DNA of 12,603 bases from an uncultured Clostridia bacterium (lineage in GTDB: Bacteria; Bacillota; Clostridia; Oscillospirales; Acutalibacteraceae): contig CAJFUH010000082.1 of the NCBI GenBank assembly GCA_904420155.1, forward strand, positions 1 through 12,603, read 5' to 3'. How positions within the stretch are numbered: the stretch's first letter is position 1; each line of letters starts with the position of its first letter. The notes beneath the pieces were generated by a model. The model was given only the letters and a program-made list of their open reading frames with translations, searched no databases and was not told the origin of the DNA. Shown here piece after piece: positions 4,931 to 11,783 of the stretch. A program made the translations under genes and the position numbers.

Positions 4931-7462
4931 TTATGCCGTCACAATCTCGCTTGCTTCCCGAAGCTTTAATTTTTCTACCGCCATTTCCCGCATCTTATAT
5001 TTTAAAATTTTCCCAGCCGCATTCATAGGAAATTCTGAGACAAAAGCCACATAGCGGGGGGTTTTGTGCTTCGCCATGTGATCCCGTACATAATCTTTTA
5101 GCTCGTCTTCCGTCATTGTCTCGCCTTCCTTTAAGATTACATACGCCATGATTTCTTCCCCGTACTGTTTGTCGGGCACGCCTACCACCTGCACATCCTT
5201 TACTTTCGGATGGTGATAAATAAAGTCCTCAATTTCTTTTGGGTAGATATTTTCTCCTCCTCGGATAATCATATCTTTGATACGCCCAGTGATCTTGTAG
5301 TTTCCATCAGGCAAGCGGCGCGCTAAGTCGCCAGTATGCAGCCATCCATCCTCATCAATCACAGCGGCTGTGGCGGCGGGCATCTTATAATATCCCTTCA
5401 TGATATTATAGCCGCGAGCTACAAATTCTCCGTCCACATTGTCGGGAAGATCTTCGCCTGTCTCTGGAGAGACAATTTTACACTCCACCCCAGGTAAATT
5501 CCTGCCTACGGTATTGACACGGATATCCATCGGATCGTCTACGCGGCTTTGCGTACAGCCAGGAGAGGCTTCCGTCTGGCCATATACAATCGTGATCTCT
5601 TTCATATGCATCTTTTCTACCACATCTTGCATCACTTTGACCGGGCAGGGACTGCCAGCCATAATGCCGGTGCGCATATACTGGAAATCCGTTTTAGAAA
5701 AATCCGGATGTTCCAACATCGCAATAAACATGGTGGGAACCCCGTGAAAACAGGTAATTTTTTCCTGGTTGATACAGGCCAAAGACAGTTTTGGGGAGAA
5801 AGCCGGGATGGGCGAAATGGTGACCCCGTGGGTCATACAGGCAGTCATGGCCAGCACCATACCGAAGCAATGGAACATAGGAACATGGATCATCATCCGG
5901 TCAGCGGTGGATAGATCCATACAGTCCCCAATATTTTTCCCGTTGTTGACCACATTATAATGGGTCAGCATAACCCCTTTTGGAAATCCCGTCGTACCAG
6001 ATGTATATTGAATGTTGCACACATCGTGGCGGTTGACCAAGGCCATGCGCTGATAGACCCGTTCCACCGGGACCTTCTCAGAAAGCGCCATAGCCTCCTC
6101 CCAATCCAGACAGCCATCTTGCCGAAATCCTACTGTGATGATGTTACGCAGAAAAGGCAGTTTCTGGCTGTGGAGGTGCTTACCGGGAACAGTGGTTTTT
6201 AATTCCGGACAAAGCTCGTTGATAATACCGGCATAATTGGAATCTTTAAATCCTTCGATCATCACCAGGGTATGGGTGTCTGATTGCCGCAACAGGTATT
6301 CCGCTTCATGGATTTTGTATCCCGTATTCACTGTTACCAGAATAGCCCCAATTTTTACAGTCGCCCAAAAAGTAATATACCACTGGGGAAGGTTCGTGGC
6401 CCAGATGGCCACTTTATCTCCTTTTTTTACCCCCATAGCAATTAACGACCGGGCAAAAGTATCTACATCTTCCCGGAATTCAGCATAAGTCCTCGTATAA
6501 TCCACAGTAGTGCATCGAAAGGCATATTGATCAGGGAATTCTTCTGCCATACGGTCCAATACCTGAGGAAAAGTCAGGTCGATCAAGGTTTCTTTTTCCC
6601 AGATATATTTTCCCGTTTTCGTTTTATTATCGAATAAAACGCTGCGGGTAAGGTCCCTGCCGGTATAACCCTCCATATAATGAATAAACTGAGGGAATAC
6701 GATACCTGCATCGCTGAGGCTGCTGGACCAACGCTTAACCCACTCTAAGGAAACGTAACCCTCATAGCAAATGGATTGCAGGGCCCGCATCATTTCCCGT
6801 ATGGGAAGATCCCCTTCTCCCATCATACGATATTCTACCTTTCCATCCGTCATGATGGAATCCTTTACATGAACATACTTAATATAAGCTCCCAAATTCT
6901 GTACAGTCTGCTCCGGCTGCTCTCCCATAAAGCGATAAGGATGGTGCATATCCCATAAGGCCGCTACCGTATCGCTGGAGAGCCTTTCCAATAACTTTCT
7001 CAGGCGAGCTGTATCTGCATAAACCCCATTGGTTTCAATCAGCAAGGTGACCCCTGCCTGTTCCGCCAAGGGGATCAGTTCCCGGATCTGTGCCAACACG
7101 ATTTCATCATCCACTTCCCCTTGAGCCATAGGAGCCAGATCCGCTAATACGCGGACATAAGGACAGGAAATCTTTTGCGCAAGCTGAATATACTCCGTTA
7201 TCTCTTTTTTATTTTCTTCCGCTTTATCCGCAAATTTCAGGCAGCAATCAGAGGAGAGACAGGGGATCTCCAAGCGCAGTGCATTCAGTTTTCTCACTGT
7301 CTCCGGCAGCTGGGCTTCTGTAAACGGCGGCGACTTCACCGCAAAAATATCTTTTCCTAAGCCCCGAATTTCGATACCGTCAAAACCGATATCCTTGGCC
7401 ATCGAATAAATTTCAGGCCAAGAAAAATTGGGGCAAGCCAACGTTGAAAAAGCGAGTTTCAT
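4931..7462 (-). CDS. fusion: sugar-phosphate isomerase/epimerase-type TIM barrel + acyl-CoA synthetase (AMP-binding)
   Basis: An 843-residue two-domain protein. Residues 1-265 form an AP-endonuclease-2 / xylose-isomerase-like TIM barrel; likely metal ligands are Glu143 (LLIETNG), Asp171 (LWDMHHP), His198 (VHVKD) and Glu240 (VSLEW). A linker (about 266-290) leads to a complete adenylate-forming domain (291-843): A3 YTSGTTGFPKG (486-496), A5 YGQTEASP (627-634), A7 TGD (710-712), A8 GRIKDMIIRGGENIYP (726-741) and the A10 Lys818 in AAGKILK. All catalytic motifs are intact, of the fatty-acyl-CoA synthetase type, activating a carboxylic acid through acyl-AMP. The reading frame is continuous through the junction. 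The start at 7462 is supported by GGAGG 8 nt upstream and by MKLAFST, a usual barrel start; an ATG at 7552 lacks this. The MarR gene divergent from it may control it. Its product could feed the nearby ACP, but this is inference. Confidence 0.92.
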   Translation of the reverse strand: MKLAFSTLACPNFSWPEIYSMAKDIGFDGIEIRGLGKDIFAVKSPPFTEAQLPETVRKLNALRLEIPCLSSDCCLKFADKAEENKKEITEYIQLAQKISCPYVRVLADLAPMAQGEVDDEIVLAQIRELIPLAEQAGVTLLIETNGVYADTARLRKLLERLSSDTVAALWDMHHPYRFMGEQPEQTVQNLGAYIKYVHVKDSIMTDGKVEYRMMGEGDLPIREMMRALQSICYEGYVSLEWVKRWSSSLSDAGIVFPQFIHYMEGYTGRDLTRSVLFDNKTKTGKYIWEKETLIDLTFPQVLDRMAEEFPDQYAFRCTTVDYTRTYAEFREDVDTFARSLIAMGVKKGDKVAIWATNLPQWYITFWATVKIGAILVTVNTGYKIHEAEYLLRQSDTHTLVMIEGFKDSNYAGIINELCPELKTTVPGKHLHSQKLPFLRNIITVGFRQDGCLDWEEAMALSEKVPVERVYQRMALVNRHDVCNIQYTSGTTGFPKGVMLTHYNVVNNGKNIGDCMDLSTADRMMIHVPMFHCFGMVLAMTACMTHGVTISPIPAFSPKLSLACINQEKITCFHGVPTMFIAMLEHPDFSKTDFQYMRTGIMAGSPCPVKVMQDVVEKMHMKEITIVYGQTEASPGCTQSRVDDPMDIRVNTVGRNLPGVECKIVSPETGEDLPDNVDGEFVARGYNIMKGYYKMPAATAAVIDEDGWLHTGDLARRLPDGNYKITGRIKDMIIRGGENIYPKEIEDFIYHHPKVKDVQVVGVPDKQYGEEIMAYVILKEGETMTEDELKDYVRDHMAKHKTPRYVAFVSEFPMNAAGKILKYKMREMAVEKLKLREASEIVTA

Positions 7463-7645
7463 AACGTATTCCTCCACATATCTAATCTTCAGTACTCTCG
7501 CTATGTTGTTCTTTTTAACACTTGGAAGAACCAATAGCGATATGCTGTCCACCCAGACCGCCTTCTTCCATTCACTCAGAGAAAAATCGGCCCTTGGGTA
7601 AACCTATTTTCAGGATAATTATTCTCGCAATAGGGCGATAAGAGC

Positions 7646-7675
7646 ATTTTAACATATTTCTATATAAACTGTAAA
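7646..7675 (-). promoter_or_regulatory. predicted promoter of the isomerase/ligase fusion gene
   Basis: On the minus strand: TTTACA (7675-7670), an 18-nt spacer and an extended -10 TGT-TAAAAT (hexamer 7651-7646), with a start near 7639. A second overlapping candidate, TTGACT (7687-7682), 17 nt, TATAGA (7664-7659), would start about 13 nt earlier. Either way the leader is long, about 180-190 nt. Confidence 0.5.
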
Positions 7676-7781
7676 TATTTTAGTCAAAAATTGTATAGAA
7701 GATCAGTTTTACTGGTTCTAAAAAGAGGATATCAACCATTTTCTAAAATTAGATTAGTCCTTTCCACTCTTAAAATAAATT

Positions 7782-7793
7782 CAAATAGATTTG
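7782..7793. promoter_or_regulatory. short palindrome, possible MarR-family operator
   Basis: CAAAT-AG-ATTTG, a perfect 5-bp inverted repeat 27 bp upstream of the -35 box of the MarR gene, between the two divergent promoters. Its AT-rich symmetry resembles MarR-family sites in general, but in such AT-rich DNA it could arise by chance. Confidence 0.25.
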
Positions 7794-7820
7794 TAATTAA
7801 TATCATATGATTCTATTCCC

Positions 7821-7850
7821 TTGACAAAGTTTTCTTCCTATGCCTATAAT
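7821..7850 (+). promoter_or_regulatory. predicted promoter of the MarR-family gene
   Basis: A consensus TTGACA (7821-7826), an 18-nt spacer and a consensus TATAAT (7845-7850). This is the strongest-looking promoter in the window, with a start near 7857. For a regulator gene, such a promoter suggests it is held down by a repressor, possibly its own product. Confidence 0.75.
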
Positions 7851-7862
7851 ATTGATCGAAAC

Positions 7863-7875
7863 TCGAAATATTTGA
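7863..7875. promoter_or_regulatory. imperfect palindrome at the MarR transcription start, possible autoregulatory site
   Basis: TCGAAATATTTGA, with 5 of 6 arm positions pairing around a central T, placed at about +7 to +19 of the predicted transcript. The position suits autorepression. Support is by position and symmetry only. Confidence 0.3.
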
Positions 7876-7912
7876 TATCCTTACGATGCAAAAAAGAAAA
7901 GAGGCTATCTGT

Positions 7913-8377
7913 TTGAGACCAAGTGACGACGATATTATGAAACTTTTCTTTAGTTTGAACCGGGTGGAGATTTACTGTGGGGATGAAAGGGACCTCCATT
8001 TTATCCCTTTGGTCACACGGTATCGCTGTTTACTCTTTCTGGAAGAAAAAGGAATTGTTTTTGAGTATGATATAGTAAAAGAGCTGATGATGCGTTATTC
8101 CTATTTGGAGGAGATTCTTAAAAATCTGGAAGAAGAGGGATATATATGGAGTGTTCCTTCCCCCAAAGACAAAACCCAACGGCTAGTTTCTCTGACCGAC
8201 ACCGGCCGGGCGTTGCTACAGGATTACCGAATCCATCAGGTACAACGACATATTGATATGTTGTCTTTTTTCTCAGAATCAGAAAAAGAGGACATTTTTG
8301 AAACCTTATCACAAATTAAAGAAGAACGGGAAAAAACGCTCCTTCTGTCTATCAATGCCATAGATAAAAAAAGCTAA
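7913..8377 (+). CDS. MarR-family winged-helix transcriptional regulator
   Basis: A 154-residue regulator of normal MarR size. It has a winged helix-turn-helix with a recognition helix about residues 63-78 (YLEEILKNLEEEGYI), a wing with the usual D-K-T-Q-R (86-90), the conserved L-T-D-T-G (94-98), then a long C-terminal dimerisation helix region. I chose the TTG at 7913, which has AAGAGG 8 nt upstream; an in-frame ATG at 7886 would add nine residues but has no ribosome binding site. It has its own strong promoter and diverges from the isomerase/ligase fusion gene. MarR proteins often control neighbouring genes for acid or aromatic-acid metabolism and respond to the acid or its CoA ester, so a link to the synthetase is plausible but unproven. 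Confidence 0.85.
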   Translation: MRPSDDDIMKLFFSLNRVEIYCGDERDLHFIPLVTRYRCLLFLEEKGIVFEYDIVKELMMRYSYLEEILKNLEEEGYIWSVPSPKDKTQRLVSLTDTGRALLQDYRIHQVQRHIDMLSFFSESEKEDIFETLSQIKEEREKTLLLSINAIDKKS

Positions 8378-8401
8378 GCATATTATATTACATTATTTGA
8401 C

Positions 8402-8443
8402 TGCCCGTTTTATCTCCTGAATGTGAAGGAGATAAAACGGGCA
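8402..8443. terminator. perfect hairpin between convergent genes, candidate terminator
   Basis: A perfect 16-bp inverted repeat (8402-8417 and 8428-8443) with a 10-nt loop, lying 24 nt after the MarR stop and 100 nt beyond the convergent kinase stop. Neither side has a proper U tract (plus strand continues AATCGTTC), so it may work poorly as an intrinsic terminator or may instead protect 3' ends. Confidence 0.6.
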
Positions 8444-8543
8444 ATCGTTCATCCGCGGGTATTCTTCATTCTTGGGCATCAGGATGATTTTTATGATTCT
8501 ATTATTCTGTTCTTAATTGGGAAAGGATCTCGGCTGTAACTGT

Positions 8544-9533
8544 TCATTGATGCTTTGTCTGTTCTGTTAAAATATGTATCAGGGGACGTCGTAGATCCCG
8601 ATAATAAAGTAACTGGCGTATGGTTTTATTCGCTTCAGAAATCCCTAATTTTTCTTCCTCTGGTTCACAGTCTATCCCCAGCGCCCTTTTCAAATTGTAC
8701 GATAACCATTCTAACCGGCCGTAGTTGCTGTCATACAGTATAACACTCTCCACCGGTATGGTTCCGCCTGCCTCTTGGTAGGCAGAGAGCACTTGCCGAA
8801 ACCGTTCAAAATCTATAGAACACTGATCAAAGCCCGACCAACATAAAGCCTGTTCATAAATTTCCAGATAGGGATTTGCGTAGGATAAACATTCCAAATC
8901 GATGATACGGAACTCCTTGCCAACCCATAAGACGTTTTTACAATCCATATCGTTGTGGCAAATGGCCGATATGCTCGGCAACTTGCGCCGAGCATCATTC
9001 CCTCTTTTTTGAAATTCAGTCAAGTATCCCAAACTATCTTGTAGAAGTGTATATAAATATTTGTCTTTTTTCTCTATTTGAACCATATAAAAATTCCAGT
9101 CGATATGCAGCGGTTGAGGAATGCTTGCCGTATCTCGATAATCAATCTGATGAATTCTCGCCAAGGTTTCTCCGATCTTCCCGCAATGGAATTTTTGGAC
9201 CTCCTCCTCTTTTAGAACGCGGCCCGGATACCAGGGAAATAAATAGTAATACTGTCCATCAACTTGTTGCATTTTATTTCCATGTAGCTTTTTTGCAGTC
9301 AAAACCGGAATTCCCCGCTCTTCTAATATCTCTTCCAGCACTTCTGCCCTACGGTAGTTATCTATGGCTTTAGGCCGCTGCATAATATGTGGGTTGAGTA
9401 ATTTGACTGCATACTTCCCGGTATCGGTGGATAATCCATACATTTTATGTAAGAATCCCCCGGAAAGGGGATAAGGCTGCATGTGAAGCTCTCCCAGATT
9501 CCACTGTCTACAGATTTGTTTCCATAAATCCAT
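8544..9533 (-). CDS. aminoglycoside-phosphotransferase-fold kinase, substrate unknown
   Basis: A 329-residue protein of the APH / choline-kinase / homoserine-kinase-II superfamily. Lys44 in YAVKLL is the likely ATP-binding lysine. The Brenner-type catalytic motif is C-H-N-D-M-D-C-K-N (192-200; Asp195 the catalytic base, Asn200 a metal ligand), and the DFG-equivalent is I-I-D-L-E (210-214; Asp212). The motif is H-N-D rather than the more common H-G-D. It would phosphorylate a small hydroxyl compound with ATP or GTP in the cytoplasm; nothing in the sequence shows it is an antibiotic-resistance enzyme, and CotS-like spore or sugar/choline-type kinases are equally possible. The start has AAGGG 9 nt upstream. 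It is convergent with the MarR gene and divergent from the tail-like gene, apparently as a single-gene unit. Confidence 0.85.
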   Translation of the reverse strand: MDLWKQICRQWNLGELHMQPYPLSGGFLHKMYGLSTDTGKYAVKLLNPHIMQRPKAIDNYRRAEVLEEILEERGIPVLTAKKLHGNKMQQVDGQYYYLFPWYPGRVLKEEEVQKFHCGKIGETLARIHQIDYRDTASIPQPLHIDWNFYMVQIEKKDKYLYTLLQDSLGYLTEFQKRGNDARRKLPSISAICHNDMDCKNVLWVGKEFRIIDLECLSYANPYLEIYEQALCWSGFDQCSIDFERFRQVLSAYQEAGGTIPVESVILYDSNYGRLEWLSYNLKRALGIDCEPEEEKLGISEANKTIRQLLYYRDLRRPLIHILTEQTKHQ

Positions 9534-9567
9534 ATGTCTTTTCCCTTCTGATTCTCTTTCTCACTTT

Positions 9568-9589
9568 ATGATAGCACGCTAAATTTAGC
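9568..9589 (-). promoter_or_regulatory. possible kinase promoter -10 with a palindrome in the spacer
   Basis: On the minus strand an extended -10, TGC-TATCAT (hexamer 9573-9568), lies 35 nt before the kinase start codon, without a good -35 box. A perfect 12-bp palindrome, GCTAAATTTAGC (9578-9589), sits where the promoter spacer would be and could be an operator. Both elements are weak when taken alone. Confidence 0.3.
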
Positions 9590-9623
9590 TTTTCCATAAG
9601 GAAAACACTTTTTTCTTTGCCGA

Positions 9624-9654
9624 TTACATCTGAAAAGAAAGTACTTGCTATTAA
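9624..9654 (+). promoter_or_regulatory. weak candidate promoter of the tail-like gene
   Basis: TTACAT (9624-9629), a 19-nt spacer and an extended -10 TGC-TATTAA (hexamer 9649-9654). The spacer is long and the hexamers are imperfect. If real, transcription starts near 9661 and the leader contains the hairpin at 9683-9714. Confidence 0.3.
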
Positions 9655-9682
9655 TTGACTGTCCTCCCATGTTATGTTTCAT

Positions 9683-9714
9683 AGGAAGACGATATCTATC
9701 AACATCGTCTTCCT
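9683..9714 (+). promoter_or_regulatory. leader hairpin upstream of the tail-like gene
   Basis: A perfect 11-bp inverted repeat, AGGAAGACGAT / ATCGTCTTCCT, with a 10-nt loop, followed by AATCTTTT and then the ribosome binding site 13 nt later. It lies upstream of two divergent genes, so it cannot be an ordinary 3'-end terminator of a gene seen here. It may act as an attenuator or as a 5' stabilising structure. Confidence 0.5.
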
Positions 9715-9739
9715 AATCTTTTAAACGGAGGCGGTTTTT

Positions 9740-11647
9740 TTGACGTTTTCAGTCGTGGACCGAAAAATCATCAACAAAATCTTTTTGCAGCAGGGCAGCA
9801 GCCACGTGAACTTAGTAACATTTTCTCTTCCAAAAACAGACGGAGGAATTGACCTTTCCTCCTGTAAATTCTTTATTTCTATTGTGGACGGACAGGGATA
9901 CGACAAAATTCCCGTACCATTTACCGTGAAGGACGACACCATCAACGTACAATGGGATATTGGAACCCGTACAACTTCTGTAGAAGGGAACCACCCTTTT
10001 CAACTATTGGCAGAAAATCTAGAGCGGGAAGTAGTATGGCTTACCAATACTTCCCATATTATTGTACAAGAATCCCTTAATGTAGACGATCCTATCTCTG
10101 GATTTCTCCCTTCCGTACTACAGGATTATCAGGCCCGTATGGACAATCTGGAAAGCCAGGCGGAAAATACGCTGGATCATGTACAAGAAGTGGCAGAAAC
10201 GTTTATTTCTGACATCCTTTCGGACGCCATTGAGACATTAGAAAAAGAGGGTACCGCCCAGATATCCACCATACAGGAAGAAGGCGCAAATCAAGTTGCC
10301 GCCGCTAAGGAGCAAGTGGAGCTTGCCACACAGCAGGCCGGGCAAGCACAAATTTCTGCCGAAAAATCTCAGCAGACCGCCAGCAATCTTTATGAACTTC
10401 TCCCCACAGTCACCGTTTCCGGGGAGGGGCAGATTTCTTTTCCCAACTGCGCTTCCTTTCCTCTCAGGAACTGTACTATCTACGGCGCACATCATCAAGA
10501 GGGTACTCCTACCCCAGAAGCCCCGGTCACTCCCATATTTACGGGAAGCAATGGAACACTTACCGTCTCCATATCGGAAGCTGAGTCCCAAACCGTTCTC
10601 CTCTCCCGCCCTCTGATGGGTCCAGAAGACGATATCAATCTACTCAGCGGAACAGGGAAAACGGTATGGAAAGAATTAGAACTGAATGGAACGGAAGGGT
10701 GGCTTAAAAGCGGAAAAGTTTCCTCCGGAGGGACGGTCTTCTATAGCGCTCTTTCAGGACAGGATACCCAATTTGTAGACAAAGACATCCTGTGTACCCA
10801 TTTTCAAAAGGCTAAGAGCGTATCTTCTCTTGTCCCCGGCGATATCTGGATGTATAACTCTACCTTTATTGCTGTACCCAACGACCTTTTAGGCATCACA
10901 GAAAGCGACAGCAATACCCAAAAAGAGAATAAATTCAAAAACTGGTTATCCTCAGAAAAGGAAGCGGGCCGCACCGTGACGGTATGGTATCCCACCGTTG
11001 AGACACAGTCTATAGAGATCTCTCCCATTAATTTAAGTTCCTGCAAAGGGGCCACAACTCTCACGGTCGCTGGGGCCGACGGAGAGCCGTATCCGACAAT
11101 CCAGGCAACGGCTGTACAGGACTGGACCCTGCTCAAGGAAGCGCAACAGGCAAAGAATCAAAATTATGAAGAGAGGTTAAACGCCTTAGAGACCAGTACT
11201 TTTGATGCTTTACTAGCGTGCCAATCTAATATGGAGGGTCCAGAGCGCGCCAGACAGGCCCGTGTTCTAATGGTACAGACTGCACAGGCTCTTCCTGATG
11301 ATCAGGCTGTAAAGGTCCCTTCCCTTTTTCTCCAATGGGAACCCGGCATTTCTTACCCACAGGGTAGTCGTTGCAACTATAATGGAATTATGTATAAGTG
11401 TTTACAGACCCATATTTCACAGGTAGGCTGGGCGCCCGATATCGCAACCAGTTTATGGGCGTCGATTGATCCCTCCCATTCTGGAACACAAGACGATCCT
11501 ATCCCTGTAACCCTCCCTATGCAATATTTCAGCGGGAAATATTATATAGAAAATTCTACCCTTTATCTTTGTATACGGGACAGCCAGCTTCCTATGTCTT
11601 ATCTCCCCTCCCAGCTTATCGAACAGTATTTTCTCGTTGTTTCTTAG
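9740..11647 (+). CDS. phage tail/baseplate-like fibre protein (BppU-like N-terminus, carbohydrate-binding-like C-terminus)
   Basis: A 635-residue protein built like Bacillota phage receptor-binding proteins. Residues 1-115 resemble the BppU baseplate domain; 125-215 form a Gln/Ala/Glu-rich coiled coil for trimer formation; 230-262 carry the fibre-type sequence S-F-P-L-R-N-C-T-I-Y-G and G-T-P-T-P-E-A-P-V. The 533-575 stretch (WEPG, Y-P-Q-G, Y-N-G-I-M-Y-K-C, H-I-S-Q, W-A-P-D, L-W) matches the aromatic pattern of CBM5/12-like carbohydrate-binding modules, and 583-632 (DDPIP...YLPSQLIEQYF) resembles a C-terminal block common in clostridial prophage tail proteins. The start is a TTG with GGAGG 8 nt before it. 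No holin, lysin, tape measure or other phage gene is present; its neighbours are a kinase and thiD. It may be a prophage remnant kept intact or a domesticated adhesin-like protein. It has no signal peptide. Confidence 0.82.
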   Translation: MTFSVVDRKIINKIFLQQGSSHVNLVTFSLPKTDGGIDLSSCKFFISIVDGQGYDKIPVPFTVKDDTINVQWDIGTRTTSVEGNHPFQLLAENLEREVVWLTNTSHIIVQESLNVDDPISGFLPSVLQDYQARMDNLESQAENTLDHVQEVAETFISDILSDAIETLEKEGTAQISTIQEEGANQVAAAKEQVELATQQAGQAQISAEKSQQTASNLYELLPTVTVSGEGQISFPNCASFPLRNCTIYGAHHQEGTPTPEAPVTPIFTGSNGTLTVSISEAESQTVLLSRPLMGPEDDINLLSGTGKTVWKELELNGTEGWLKSGKVSSGGTVFYSALSGQDTQFVDKDILCTHFQKAKSVSSLVPGDIWMYNSTFIAVPNDLLGITESDSNTQKENKFKNWLSSEKEAGRTVTVWYPTVETQSIEISPINLSSCKGATTLTVAGADGEPYPTIQATAVQDWTLLKEAQQAKNQNYEERLNALETSTFDALLACQSNMEGPERARQARVLMVQTAQALPDDQAVKVPSLFLQWEPGISYPQGSRCNYNGIMYKCLQTHISQVGWAPDIATSLWASIDPSHSGTQDDPIPVTLPMQYFSGKYYIENSTLYLCIRDSQLPMSYLPSQLIEQYFLVVS

Positions 11648-11713
11648 TAACACAGCATCGTCCCGTCAAAGAGATCAAGAATGATACCATTCGCAGATCC
11701 AAATATAAAAGCC

Positions 11714-11757
11714 AAAAAGGGAGCCTCCATACAATTATCCGTTGTATAGAGACTCCC
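11714..11757 (-). terminator. intrinsic terminator of thiD
   Basis: On the minus strand a 16-bp stem (11757-11742 pairing with 11734-11719, including two G-U pairs) with a 7-nt loop is followed by a run of five U. It lies 27 nt after the thiD stop. On the plus strand the two wobble positions become C-A mismatches and there is no U run, so it mainly serves thiD; the tail-like gene, whose stop is 66 nt away, has no clear terminator of its own. Confidence 0.88.
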
Positions 11758-11783
11758 TTCTATTATATGACCGCCGTTTCTTT

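Larger units (their letters stand above)
7463..7912. other. AT-rich divergent intergenic region, about 450 bp
   Basis: No gene was found here. It contains predicted promoters for both flanking genes (7646-7675 minus; 7821-7850 plus), two short palindromes (7782-7793 and 7863-7875), and a minus-strand leader of about 180 nt before the fusion gene start. The leader has only a short TCGC/GCGA hairpin near 7626-7639 and no recognised riboswitch or T-box signature. Confidence 0.6.

Noticed and set aside
5549..5914. Plus-strand open frame of 121 residues
   Set aside because: Antisense shadow within the acyl-CoA synthetase domain; no ribosome binding site or recognisable domain.
7463..7552. N-terminal extension of the isomerase/ligase fusion from an ATG at 7552
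   Set aside because: The extra 30 residues include the GGAGG ribosome binding site of the start at 7462 and do not look like part of a TIM barrel.
7676..7690. A TetR-type operator at the fusion gene promoter (TTTTTGAC run)
   Set aside because: Only one half resembles the sites at 3145 and 3189; there is no matching second arm at the right spacing.
8544..9533. Aminoglycoside resistance gene
   Set aside because: The fold is shared by many metabolic kinases; nothing specific to known resistance enzymes is visible.
9590..9605. TTTTCC-ATAA-GGAAAA hairpin in the kinase/tail intergenic region
   Set aside because: Short AT-rich stem with no clear position relative to a gene end; likely chance.
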